19,751 nt of DNA from contig JBAYSY010000047.1 of NCBI GenBank assembly GCA_041675885.1, positions 1 through 19,751 on the forward strand, given 5' to 3'. Positions within the stretch are counted from its first letter, which is position 1, and the number at the start of each line of letters is the position of its first letter. Origin of the DNA: JBAYSY01 sp041675885. GTDB lineage: Bacteria; Pseudomonadota; Alphaproteobacteria; Rhodobacterales; Rhodobacteraceae. The notes below the pieces were generated by a model. That model was given only the letters and a program-made list of their open reading frames with translations, searched no databases and was not told where the DNA came from. A program made the translations under genes and the position numbers. Below, piece by piece: positions 6,973 through 15,600 of the stretch.

Positions 6973-7551
6973 CTACGGCAGCAGCGCCGGGGACTGCCGG
7001 CGTTCGGTCACGGTCTGCCGCCGCTGGTCCAGCACCTCATCGCGCGGGCGCCAGTTGTAGCCGGTATCGTCCCTGACCGGCGTCCAGAACAGTTCGCCCC
7101 CCGTCCGCCATGGATCGAGGATCAGCCCCTCGAACAGGCTGTCGCCCTTGCGGCTGATGATGGCGGTGCTGTGTTCGATCTGGAGCAGGCGGGCCGGGGC
7201 GATGGCGCGGTGCATGTCGAGCGTGCGGAAGTCTTCCTGCAACAGCCGGGCCTCGATGTCCTCGGACCAGTGATAGCACAGCCCGCGCGGCCGCAGGCCC
7301 ATGTTGACCTTGGTGTTGTGGATCAGCGGCGGGTCGGTGATCTGGTATTCGCGGGCCAGCTGGCGGCTGTGGCCATAGGCGATCTGCGCGGCGCGCCGGG
7401 CCTCCTCGGGGTCGATTCCCTCGCCAAGCGCCAGAATGGCGTGCGCAAGGCCGGCCACCTCGTGCTGGTCGATGGTGTCGTGCCGTGGCGCGGCCGCGCA
7501 GCCGCCCAGCGACAGGATCGCCAGAAGCCAGAGCAGGCGGGTCAGTTTCAT
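6973..7551 (-). CDS. Predicted lipoprotein of unknown function
   Basis: 192 residues. The N-terminus MKLTRLLWLLAILSLGGC is a lipoprotein signal peptide with lipobox LGGC, so Cys18 would be lipidated. The next residues (AAAPRH) lack Asp at +2, so outer-membrane sorting is possible. I do not recognise the mature domain. It is mixed alpha/beta in character with a run about 59-105 (GHSRQLAREYQITDPPLIHN, then GLCYHWSEDIEARL) that looks conserved-protein-like and includes one free Cys, and a region DPWRTGGELFWTPVRDDTGYNW near 147-168. AGAGAGGA precedes the ATG at 7551. Divergent from the bactofilin gene. Confidence 0.75.
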   Translation of the reverse strand: MKLTRLLWLLAILSLGGCAAAPRHDTIDQHEVAGLAHAILALGEGIDPEEARRAAQIAYGHSRQLAREYQITDPPLIHNTKVNMGLRPRGLCYHWSEDIEARLLQEDFRTLDMHRAIAPARLLQIEHSTAIISRKGDSLFEGLILDPWRTGGELFWTPVRDDTGYNWRPRDEVLDQRRQTVTERRQSPALLP

Positions 7552-7701
7552 GCCGGTCCTCTCTCGTGCCGTCGGTCATGCGGTCGGGGCCTTGCCCCGC
7601 CGCCCGGGCTAACCCGCCGCCGCGCGCTTGTCGAGTTGCCCGGCAGGTTATCCCGCGCCCCCACCCCCGGCGTTTCCCCGCCGGTGCGGTTCCGGAAAGG
7701 C

Positions 7702-7730
7702 TTGACCATCGGCATCGCTTGCCCCTCAAT
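7702..7730 (+). promoter_or_regulatory. Candidate sigma70-type promoter for bactofilin gene
   Basis: TTGACC (7702-7707), 17-bp spacer, CTCAAT (7725-7730), which would start transcription near 7737, about 60 bp upstream of the bactofilin ATG. The -10 matches only weakly, so this is a tentative call made from spacing and the good -35. Confidence 0.3.
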
Positions 7731-7796
7731 CACCGCGGGAGATTTCTTCGCCGTCCGCGCCGCCATGGTGCCGGGCGCGATATCGGGGGTTTGGAC

Positions 7797-8378
7797 ATGT
7801 TCACGAAAACGAAGGATGCCGGAGACAGCGACGGGCCGGAGACCGCATCCCATGCGGGGGACCGGCCCGACATGCCGCGCCGCGCCGCCAGGCCGGGGCA
7901 GAAATCCATTCTCGCCTCGGACCTGCTGATAAAGGGGATCGTCGCCACCGAAGGCGCGCTGGAGGTTCAGGGCACCATCGACGGCGAGATCGCGGCCGAA
8001 AGCATCGTCATCGGCCATGAAGGGCGGGTGACCGGCACGATTCGCGCCGCCCAGGCCGAGTTGCGCGGGCATATGGCGGGCGATATCGCCTGCGGCGAAT
8101 TGACGATCCGCGCGGCGGCGAAATCCAGGGCGGATGCGGTCTGCGAAACGCTGGTGATCGAATCCGGCGCCTGGGTCGAGGGCCGCTTTTCGCGCCCCGC
8201 CCCGGCCCCGGCCCCGGCAAGGCCGGAGCCCGCGAAATCCGCAGCGGCCGGAACCGAAGCCCCGAAACCGGACACCGAACCGGATCCCGCCGGGCCGGAC
8301 ACCGCGAAAGCGGATACCGGAAAGGCGGACCCCGGCCAGCCGACCCCCGGAAAAGCTCAGCCCGGCGGGATGGAATAG
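7797..8378 (+). CDS. Bactofilin family polymer-forming protein
   Basis: 193 residues from ATG 7797. A basic, disordered head (1-35) precedes the bactofilin (DUF583) beta-helix core at about 36-132: SILASDLLIKGIVATEGALE, then VQGTIDGEIAAESIVIG, and ELTI...ADAVCETLVIESGAWVEG. These repeating 'G-x-I-x-G-x-I' strands are diagnostic. The tail (133-193) is Ala/Pro/Lys/Asp-rich with low-complexity units such as APAPAPA and TAKADTGKAD. Bactofilins polymerise without nucleotide into membrane-associated filaments that organise envelope or shape proteins. The usual neighbour, an M23 peptidase, is absent. The last eight codons overlap the end of the convergent thioesterase gene by 22 bp. GGGGG occurs upstream of the ATG. 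Confidence 0.9.
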   Translation: MFTKTKDAGDSDGPETASHAGDRPDMPRRAARPGQKSILASDLLIKGIVATEGALEVQGTIDGEIAAESIVIGHEGRVTGTIRAAQAELRGHMAGDIACGELTIRAAAKSRADAVCETLVIESGAWVEGRFSRPAPAPAPARPEPAKSAAAGTEAPKPDTEPDPAGPDTAKADTGKADPGQPTPGKAQPGGME

Positions 8379-8776
8379 GTCAGCCCGGCGCGGGCGACCG
8401 GCGCCTCCATCCCCTCGGAGCGGATCAGCACGTCGCCCACCACGAGGGTGCGGCCCATTTTCAGAAGCCGCGTCTCGGCCAGCAGGTCGCGCCCGGCCTC
8501 GGGCTTGCGCATGAAGTCCATGCTGCAATTCGTGGTCACCGCCAGCGCCACCGGCCCCAGCCGGGCGAGGATCGCCAGATAGATCGCCACATCGGCAAGC
8601 GCGAACATCGACGGTCCCGAAACCGTGCCGCCCGGCCGCAGATGCTGCTCCGTGACCCTGAGCCGGACCGTGAGCGTGTCCGTGTCCAGCCGCTCGACCG
8701 CGAAATCGTCCGCCACCTGCGGGAAGGTCCGCTGCAAGAACTCCCCGAGCGCCGGGATATCCATCTTCAATGTCAC
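8357..8776 (-). CDS. PaaI family hotdog-fold thioesterase
   Basis: 139 residues from a GTG start at 8776; GGAGGGA lies 7 nt upstream, favouring it over the internal ATG at 8764. The hotdog signature is VTEQHLRPGGTVSGPSMFALADVA (41-64), with His45, the Gly49-Gly50 pair and the catalytic-type Asp62 on the long helix, followed by TTNCSMDFMRKP (81-92). Known family role: hydrolysis of acyl- or phenylacyl-CoA thioesters. The divergent neighbour is a crotonase-family protein 59 bp away, so both may act on acyl-CoA compounds; this is inference. It overlaps the bactofilin gene at the 3' end. Confidence 0.88.
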   Translation of the reverse strand: MTLKMDIPALGEFLQRTFPQVADDFAVERLDTDTLTVRLRVTEQHLRPGGTVSGPSMFALADVAIYLAILARLGPVALAVTTNCSMDFMRKPEAGRDLLAETRLLKMGRTLVVGDVLIRSEGMEAPVARAGLTYSIPPG

Positions 8777-8835
8777 GCCACTTCCCTCCGTGCTGTCGCG
8801 GGCCTAAGGTTCCGCCAAAGCGGGAGGATGACAAG

Positions 8836-9627
8836 ATGACCGAACCTGTGCTGTTGCGCGAAGACCGGGATGACGTTGCGACACTTACCCTGAATGCCCC
8901 CGAACGGCTCAATCCGCTGTCGGATGCGATGCTGGCGGCGCTGGCGGATGCCTTCGCGGCGATCGGGGACGACCGGGCGGTGAAGGCGGTGGTGCTGCGC
9001 GGCGCGGGCAAGGCGTTCTGCGCCGGGCACGACCTGCGCGAGATGCAGGCGGCGCGGCAGGCAAAGGACCGGGGCGCCGCGTATTTCGCCGACCTGTTCG
9101 GGCGCTGCGCGGCGGTGATGCAGGCGATCCCGCGCCTGCCGCAGCCGGTGATCGCCGAAGTCCACGGCATCGCCACCGCCGCCGGTTGCCAGCTTGTCGC
9201 AAGCTGCGACATGGCGGTGGCGGCCGAGGGGACGCGCTTCGGGGTGAACGGGGTGAACATCGGGCTGTTCTGCTCGACCCCGATGGTGGCGCTGACCCGC
9301 AACATCCCGCGCAAGGCGGCGTTCGAGATGCTGACCACCGGCCGTTTCATCGAGGCCGGGGAGGCGCAGGCGCTGGGCCTCGTCAACCGCGTGGTGCCGC
9401 CCGAGCGGCTGGGCGAGGAGACGCGGGAACTGGCCGCCACCGTGGCCGGAAAGCTGGGCGCGGCGGTGCGGATCGGCAAGCAGACCTTTTACCGGCAGGT
9501 GGAACTGGGGCTGGCCGACGCCTATGCCCACGCGGGCGAGGTGATGGTCGAAAACATGCTTTGGCGCGACACCGAAGAGGGCGTGGCGGCCTTCCTCGAA
9601 AAGCGCAGACCCGACTGGCGGGGGTAA
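8836..9627 (+). CDS. Enoyl-CoA hydratase/isomerase (crotonase) family protein, ECHDC3-like
   Basis: 263 residues from ATG 8836, preceded by GGGAGGA. Crotonase fold markers: GAGKAFCAGHDLREM (56-70) and EVHGIATAAGCQLVASCD (108-125) form the oxyanion hole for the CoA thioester. Both glutamates of classical enoyl-CoA hydratase appear to be missing: the 'GCEL' Glu is Gln119, and the Glu of 'PEI' aligns with Gly139 or so in FGVNGVNIGLFCSTP. The GLFCSTP motif is characteristic of the ECHDC3-like branch, for which true hydratase activity is doubtful. Substrate unknown. Divergent with a thioesterase, suggesting shared acyl-CoA metabolism. A nested hairpin follows the stop. Confidence 0.88.
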   Translation: MTEPVLLREDRDDVATLTLNAPERLNPLSDAMLAALADAFAAIGDDRAVKAVVLRGAGKAFCAGHDLREMQAARQAKDRGAAYFADLFGRCAAVMQAIPRLPQPVIAEVHGIATAAGCQLVASCDMAVAAEGTRFGVNGVNIGLFCSTPMVALTRNIPRKAAFEMLTTGRFIEAGEAQALGLVNRVVPPERLGEETRELAATVAGKLGAAVRIGKQTFYRQVELGLADAYAHAGEVMVENMLWRDTEEGVAAFLEKRRPDWRG

Positions 9628-9677
9628 CGGCCCAGGCGCCGGGGCATGTCGCGGAAAGTTGCGGGGGATAGCCCCTT

Positions 9678-9710
9678 GCCCGGAACCAAGGCGCTTCAGC
9701 GCCGCCGGGC
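9678..9710. terminator. Nested hairpin between converging genes
   Basis: Outer stem GCCCGG (9678-9683) with CCGGGC (9705-9710), and inner stem GGCGC-TTCA-GCGCC (9690-9703). It lies 50 bp after the crotonase stop and 43 bp before the 3' end of the convergent ProC-like gene. No T-run follows on either side; probably a bidirectional transcript end. Confidence 0.5.
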
Positions 9711-9752
9711 AACCCGGTCAGCGGAGATCTCCACCGGGTTTCCGCAACCCGC

Positions 9753-10550
9753 TCAAGAGCCCGCTTCCCGGGCGGTGGCGGCATCCAGCCCCGCGCCGAT
9801 TGCCCGGGCGAAACCGGCATCCGCCGCCGCGTTCAGCCCGGCCGACGTCACGCCGCGAAACCCGTGATAGGTGTCCAGCAAGGCCGCGATCCGGTCGGGC
9901 CCATCCCGGAACTGGGCCGGGGCATCGCAGACAACCGACCTGACCGCGCGCCAGGCGATATCCGCCGGGATGCCGCGCGCGACGGCATGGTTGAACATCG
10001 CCTGCGCCATCAGCGCCGGATAGGCCGCGCCCGAGCCGGACAGCGCCGCCATATAGGACAGGGCGGGCTCATCCGCGACCTGATCGGCATGGCCGAGTGC
10101 CGAAAGAATGGTCGCGCAGCGCGTCCGGTCGGCCCCGCTCATGCCGGGCGCGGTGCAGAACGGCACATGGGCGGTTCCCTCGCTTGCGCCGCCGCCGGGC
10201 ATGGCGCGGCAGATCCGCGCCCGTGGCCAGTCCCGCGCCAGCCGGTCAAGCGTGACCCCGCCCATGAATGACACGACGACCCCCGGAAAGGGCAGCGGCG
10301 CGGGCGGGCCGTAATCGCCCGGGCGCACCGACAGCACCAGCACCGAGCACCCCCCGGCCAGCGTGACCAGGTCCGGCTGCCAGACAACGCCGGGCCATGC
10401 GTCGTAATCGGCGGTCGGCCCGCGCCGGTTCGTGATGCTCAGCAGCCCGGGCGGCAGGCCGCGCCGCAGCAGGTTCCGGCCCAGCGCCCTGCCCAGCCAG
10501 CCGGTTCCGCCGAAGATGCCGATCGTGTCGTCGATATCCGGTTGCGCCAT
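9753..10550 (-). CDS. Divergent ProC-like (pyrroline-5-carboxylate reductase family) NAD(P)-dependent oxidoreductase
   Basis: 265 residues. The Rossmann motif is IGIFGGTGWLGRALGRNLL (10-28). The all-alpha dimerisation half is recognisable as ProC-like by AALSGSGAAYPALMAQAM (168-185) and GFRGVTSAGLNAA (230-242). Key ProC positions differ: the 'RxMPN' turn reads RAMPGG (115-120), and the 'VTSPGGTT' substrate loop reads VTSAGLNAA. Genuine P5C reduction to proline is therefore uncertain; a related imine or oxo-acid reductase is possible. It is divergent from the TetR regulator with two dyads between, so it may be under that regulator's control. Confidence is high for fold, low for substrate. Confidence 0.75.
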   Translation of the reverse strand: MAQPDIDDTIGIFGGTGWLGRALGRNLLRRGLPPGLLSITNRRGPTADYDAWPGVVWQPDLVTLAGGCSVLVLSVRPGDYGPPAPLPFPGVVVSFMGGVTLDRLARDWPRARICRAMPGGGASEGTAHVPFCTAPGMSGADRTRCATILSALGHADQVADEPALSYMAALSGSGAAYPALMAQAMFNHAVARGIPADIAWRAVRSVVCDAPAQFRDGPDRIAALLDTYHGFRGVTSAGLNAAADAGFARAIGAGLDAATAREAGS

Positions 10551-10607
10551 GTCATCACCCCTTTCCGCCGGTCCGTTGCCTTGTCCGGCAAGATCACACG
10601 AAAGTCA

Positions 10608-10620
10608 TTGCCGTTGGCAA
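10608..10620. promoter_or_regulatory. TTGCC-GTT-GGCAA dyad (candidate operator)
   Basis: Perfect 5-bp inverted repeat with a 3-bp centre, midway in the gap between the ProC-like gene and tetR. It lies 58 bp upstream of the ProC-like start, where an operator for a divergent regulator would be expected. Not matched to a known site. Confidence 0.35.
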
Positions 10621-10649
10621 AAAGGTAATCCGTCCAGCCGCAAAAGCGA

Positions 10650-10678
10650 TTGACACGGTGCGGGCGCTGGTCTTTCTA
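10650..10678 (+). promoter_or_regulatory. Candidate promoter of tetR-RND operon
   Basis: A perfect TTGACA (10650-10655) and, 17 bp later, TTTCTA (10673-10678), a poor -10. Transcription would begin near 10685, inside GAC-G-GTC (10683-10689), a short dyad of the type bound by TetR repressors of efflux pumps. CCGTCC (10630-10635) upstream of the -35 is the inverse of GGACGG (10682-10687), so paired operator sites flanking the promoter are possible. Confidence 0.4.
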
Positions 10679-10710
10679 ACCGGACGGTCGGAAATCGGGT
10701 GGTCAGCCGG

Positions 10711-11361
10711 ATGGGGCGCAACAGAAAAGTCGCAAGGAACGTGCTGCTCAGCGCGGCGCAGCAGGTCGTGGTCGGGCGCGGCGCGGCGCATCTGACGCTG
10801 GACGCCGTGGCCAATGACGCGGGCGTCAGCAAGGCCAGCGTGCTTTACGACTACAAGTCCAAGGGCGCACTGGTCCATGCGCTGGTGACCCATGGCCTGG
10901 AGGCTGAAAACGCGCGGGTCGAACAGGTGCGGAGACTGCTGGACGGGACCGAGGATTCCGGCATCCGCGCGCGGATCGCCCTGACGGCGCGGCGCAGGCC
11001 GTCGGTCGATGACCGCTCGGCCGCCGTGGCCATCATCTCGGCCCTGGGCTGCGACCCCGAATTGAAGGAAATCGGCCGCGCCTGCGTGCGGGAAACCGTG
11101 GACGACATCACGAAAACCGCCCGCAACCCACGGGCGGCGCTGCTTGCGCTGCTTGCGCTGGAAGGGTTGCGGCACCTCGAATATCTGGACCTCCATAACT
11201 GGTCGTGCGAGGAGTTCGCGGCGATTCTCGCCGATATCGCCTGGCTGCCCGGCCAGCAACTGCCCGATGACCCGCCACCGCCCGATGCCCTGCCACCGGA
11301 TGCCCTGCTATCCGACGACCCTTCGGGGTCTTCCGCCATGCAACCGCTCAGCCCGCCCTGA
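10711..11361 (+). CDS. TetR/AcrR family transcriptional regulator
   Basis: 216 residues from ATG 10711; a GTG at 10699 would add four residues, and neither start has a strong ribosome site. The N-terminal DNA-binding domain is clear: LTLDAVANDAGVSKASVLYD (28-47) followed by YKSKGALVHALV, the helix-turn-helix and helix 4 of TetR proteins. The C-terminal ligand domain includes SALGCDPELKEIGRACVRE and ALLALLALEGLRHLEYLDL. The last 40 residues are Pro/Asp-rich with a duplicated PPDAL unit and probably disordered. It sits 62 bp upstream of and co-directional with RND efflux genes, so it is most likely their repressor, inactivated by a pump substrate. Inference from position. Confidence 0.88.
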   Translation: MGRNRKVARNVLLSAAQQVVVGRGAAHLTLDAVANDAGVSKASVLYDYKSKGALVHALVTHGLEAENARVEQVRRLLDGTEDSGIRARIALTARRRPSVDDRSAAVAIISALGCDPELKEIGRACVRETVDDITKTARNPRAALLALLALEGLRHLEYLDLHNWSCEEFAAILADIAWLPGQQLPDDPPPPDALPPDALLSDDPSGSSAMQPLSPP

Positions 11362-11380
11362 GACGGCTGCGGTTTCCACC

Positions 11381-11411
11381 CCGGATCACGCCGGATAACG
11401 TCCGGATCACG
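11381..11411 (+). repeat. Three CCGGATMACG decamers before the RND adaptor gene
   Basis: CCGGATCACG (11381-11390), CCGGATAACG (11391-11400), one T, then CCGGATCACG (11402-11411). The copies are 10-11 bp apart, one helical turn, and abut the Shine-Dalgarno GAAGGA of the adaptor gene. They may be regulator half-sites or simply a slippage product. Confidence 0.5.
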
Positions 11412-11423
11412 AAGGAAACGCCG

Positions 11424-12611
11424 ATGTCACTTCTGCGCCGCACCTGCCTGTTTCTGGCAGCCACGCTTTCACTGACAGCCGCGCCCGCCCTTGCGCAGTT
11501 CGGCGCAGACATGCCGCCCGCGCCGGTCAGCGTCGTCACCATTGTTCCCGAGGCCCTGCCGGTGGTCAATGAACTGCCGGGCCGCATCGCGCCCACCCGC
11601 ATCGCCGAGGTGCGCCCGCGCGTCTCGGGGATGCTGGTCGAGCGGGTGTTCGAGCAGGGCAGCCAGGTCACCGAAGGTGACGTGCTTTACCGTATCGATC
11701 CCGAGGTGTTCCGGGTGCAGGTCGCCAGCGCGGACGCCACGCTTCAGCGCGCCAAGGCCGTCCAGCTCAACGCCCGCCAGCGTGCCGACCGGCAGGCCGG
11801 GCTGCGTGAACGCAGCGTCGCCAGTATCCAGCAGTTCGACGATGCGGTGGCGCAGCTGGCGCAGGCCGATGCGGATGTCGCCATCGCCGAGGCCAATCTG
11901 GCACAGGCGCAGCTGAACCTCGATTATTCCGAAGTCAAGGCGCCGATCTCGGGCCGGATCGGCCGGGCGATGGTCACCGAAGGCGCCCTGGTCAGTTCCA
12001 GCGACATCTCCAGCCTTGCGCGGATCCAGGCGCTTGATCCGGTCTATGCCGACTTCACCCAGCCCGCGAACGAGTTGATGCGGCTGCGCCGGGCGCTTGC
12101 CGCCGGAACCCTGACCAGCGTCGGGCCGGATGAGGCGGCGGTGCAGCTGCGTTTTGACGACGGCAGCGATTACAGCCATCCGGGCACCCTGCTGTTCTCC
12201 GAGGCGACGGTCGATGAGACCACCGGCCAGATCACCCTGCGGGCCTCGTTCCCCAATCCCGACGGCGACCTGCTGCCGGGCATGTATGTCCGCGTGGCGA
12301 TCGAACAGGGCACCCAGGAAAACGCCATCGCCGTGCCGCAACAGGCGATCCAGCGCGATTCCGGCGGCCAGTCGCATGTCCTCGTCGTCAACGCCGAGGA
12401 AAGGGTGGAACTGCGGCCGGTGCGTCTCGACCGTCCGCACGGCAACCGCTATGTGGTGGCCGAGGGTCTGCACCCCGGCGACCGGGTGATCGTCGAGGGG
12501 TTCCAGAAGATCAGGCCGGGCGCGACTGTCGCAGCGACGGAATGGTCGTTGCAGGCGGCGGATACGGGCGCGGATACAGGGGCATCCGCCCCCGGCGCCA
12601 CGGCGAACTGA
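11424..12611 (+). CDS. RND efflux periplasmic adaptor subunit (AcrA/MexA type)
   Basis: 395 residues from ATG 11424 with GAAGGA upstream. A Sec signal peptide ends at about PALA-Q (24/25); there is no lipobox, so unlike AcrA it is probably not lipidated. The lipoyl half-motifs are RIAPTRIAEVRPRVSGMLVE (about 53-72) and LNLDYSEVKAPISGRIGRAM. Between them lies the alpha-helical hairpin (about 100-165) with LRERSVASIQQFDDAVAQL. The beta-barrel and membrane-proximal domains follow, including ATVDETTGQITLRASFPNP and LLPGMYVRVAIE. Role: couples the inner-membrane RND pump to an outer-membrane channel. The tail is Ala/Thr/Gly-rich. Ten nt separate it from the pump gene. Confidence 0.95.
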   Translation: MSLLRRTCLFLAATLSLTAAPALAQFGADMPPAPVSVVTIVPEALPVVNELPGRIAPTRIAEVRPRVSGMLVERVFEQGSQVTEGDVLYRIDPEVFRVQVASADATLQRAKAVQLNARQRADRQAGLRERSVASIQQFDDAVAQLAQADADVAIAEANLAQAQLNLDYSEVKAPISGRIGRAMVTEGALVSSSDISSLARIQALDPVYADFTQPANELMRLRRALAAGTLTSVGPDEAAVQLRFDDGSDYSHPGTLLFSEATVDETTGQITLRASFPNPDGDLLPGMYVRVAIEQGTQENAIAVPQQAIQRDSGGQSHVLVVNAEERVELRPVRLDRPHGNRYVVAEGLHPGDRVIVEGFQKIRPGATVAATEWSLQAADTGADTGASAPGATAN

Positions 12612-12621
12612 GGGAACCGGA

Positions 12622-15600
12622 ATGTCCCAATTCTTCATAGGCCGGCCGATCTTCGCCTGGGTGATCGCGATCTTCATCATGCTGGCCGGGGCGATATCGC
12701 TGCCGTTCCTGCCGGTCGCGCAATATCCGAACGTCGCCCCGCCGCAGATCTCTGTCTCGACCTTCTATACCGGCGCTTCGCCCGAGGAAATCTATCAGGG
12801 TGTGACGCGGCTTATCGAGGATGAACTGAACGGCGTCCCGGGGCTGATCTATTTCGAATCCACCTCGGACGTGTCGGGCCGGGTCGCGATCACCGCCACT
12901 TTCGCGCCGGGCACCGACATTGCCGATGCCACGGTCGATGTGCAGAACCGGGTGCGACGGGTCGAACCGCGCCTGCCGCAATCGGTCATGCAGCAGGGTA
13001 TCCGCATCGACCAGACCAATGCGGGCTTCCTGCTGATGATCTCGCTGCGTTCGACCGATGGCTCGGTCGATGCCGTCGGGCTGGGCGACTACCTCAACCG
13101 CAACGTGGCCAGCGAAATCCGCCGTATCGGCGGCGTGGGCAGCGCACAGGTCTTCGCCTCGCCGCGCGCCATGCGGATCTGGATCGACCCCGACCGGATG
13201 CTGGGGCTGGGGCTGACCGCGGGCGACGTGATGAATGCCATCCGCTCGCAGAACGCGCAGGTCGCGGCCGGGCGGATCGGGGCCGAGCCCAGCCTCGACA
13301 CCAACCGGATCACCGCAAGCGTGCTGGTCCACGGCCAGTTGACCAGCCCCGAGGAATTCGGCGCCATCGTGCTGCGGGCAAATCCCGACGGTTCTTCGGT
13401 CCGGCTGCGCGACGTGGCGCGGGTCGAGATCGGCGGCGAAAGCTACAACTTCGCCAGCCGCCTGGACGGTCGGCCCAGTGCGGCCATCGGCGTCCAGCTT
13501 TCGCCGTCCGGCAACGCCATGGCCACCTCGACCGCGATCCGCGCGAAGATGGCCGAGCTTGGCGCCTTCTTCCCCGAGGGCATCGAATACGACATCCCCT
13601 ACGACACCTCTCCTTTCGTCGCGGCCTCGATCGAAAAGGTCTTCATCACCCTGCTGGAAGCGATGGGGCTGGTCTTCCTGATGATGTTCCTGTTCCTTCA
13701 GAACATCCGATACACGCTGATCCCGACATTGGTGGTGCCGATAGCATTGCTGGGAACCTGCGCGGTGATGCTGGCGGCGGGGTTCTCGATCAACGTGCTG
13801 ACCATGTTCGCGATGGTGCTGGCAATCGGGATACTTGTGGATGACGCCATCGTGGTGGTGGAAAACGTCGAGCGCATCATGGCCGAAGAGGGCCTTCCCC
13901 CGCTTGAGGCGACCCGAAAGGCGATGACCCAGATCACCGGCGCGATCATCGGCATCACGCTGGTGCTGACGGCGGTGTTCGTGCCGATGGCGTTCTTTCC
14001 GGGCGCGGTCGGCGTGATCTATCAGCAGTTCAGCCTGACCATGGTGGTCTCGATCCTGTTCTCGGGCTTCCTCGCGCTGACGCTCACCCCCGCGCTTTGC
14101 GCCACCTTCCTCAAGCCGGTGGGGCGCAACCATCACCAGAAGAAAGGGTTCTTCGGCCTGTTCAACCGCGGCTTCGCCCGGACCACGCGCGGCTATACCT
14201 GGGGCGTCAGGCAGGTGGTGAAGCGGGTCGGGCGGGTGATGCTGGTCTATCTGGCGCTGCTGGTCGGGCTGGGCTGGGGCTTCATGCAGCTTCCGTCGTC
14301 GTTCCTGCCGAACGAGGATCAGGGCTTTCTGCTGGTCGATATGCTCGCCCCGGCCGAGGCGAGCGCGCAGCGCACCTCCGAGGCGATCGGGCAGATGGAG
14401 GCCATCGTTGCCACCGAAGACGCGGTTGACCGTGTCGTGTCCCTGCGCGGCTTCAGCTTTTCCGGAACGGGCCAGAACGCGGGCCTCGCCTTCCTGACGC
14501 TGGACGACTGGTCGGAACGCGGCCCCGAGGATTCGGCGAACGCGATTGCCGGGCGGCTCAACGGTCAGTTCTTCTTCAATATCAAGGATGCCCGGCTTTT
14601 CGCGCTGTCGCCACCGCCGATCATGGGCCTTGGCACGTCGAGCGGCTTCGAGTTCCGCTTGCAGGACCGCGCCGGGCTTGGCCATGCGGCGCTGGCGGCG
14701 GCCCGGGACCAGTTGATGGCCGATGCCGAAGCCTCGCCGGTTCTGACCGGGATGCGCGTGACCGGGATGCCCGATGCCGCGCAGGTCAACCTGATCATCG
14801 ACCGCGAGAAGGCCAATACCTTCGGGGTCAGCTTTGCCGATATCAATGCGACGATCTCGACCAATCTCGGTTCGTCCTATGCCAACGACTTCCCCAACGC
14901 GGGCCGGATGCAGCGCGTCACCGTGCAGGCCGACGGCGTGGCGCGGATGCAGACCGACGACCTGCTGGCGCTGAACGTGCGGAACGCCGGCGGCGGGATG
15001 GTGCCGCTGTCCGCCGTTGCCCGGGTTGAATGGGCGGTGGGGCCGACGCAGGTGGCGGGCTACAACGGCTATCCGACGGCGCGCATCAGCGGCGAGGCCG
15101 CTCCCGGCCTGTCCTCGGGTGCCGCCATCGCCGAGATGGAACGACTGGCGGAAAGCCTGCCGGACGGTTTCGGGTTCGAATGGACCGGCCAGTCCCTTCA
15201 GGAAATCCAGTCCGGTTCGCAGGGGCCGCTGCTGATCGCGATGTCGATCCTGTTCGTGTTCCTGCTGCTGGCGGCGCTTTACGAAAGCTGGTCGATCCCG
15301 ATTGCGGTGATCATGGTCGTGCCGCTGGGGGCCATCGGTTCGGTGCTGGCGGTCATGGCGCGGGACATGCCGAACGACGTGTATTTCCTTGTCGGGTTGA
15401 TCGCCATCGTCGGGTTGTCGGCCAAGAACGCGATCCTGATCATCGAGTTCGCCAAGGATCTGTGGCAACACGGGATGCCCCTGCGGGAAGCAACGATCGA
15501 GGCCGCGCGGATGCGGTTCCGGCCGATCATCATGACCTCGCTGGCCTTCACGCTGGGGGTCGTGCCGCTGGCGATCGCCACCGGCGCCAGTTCGGCCAGC

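Noticed and set aside
7548..9479. Minus-strand 643-codon frame across bactofilin, thioesterase and crotonase genes
   Set aside because: It runs over three well-supported genes and carries only low-complexity shadow sequence.
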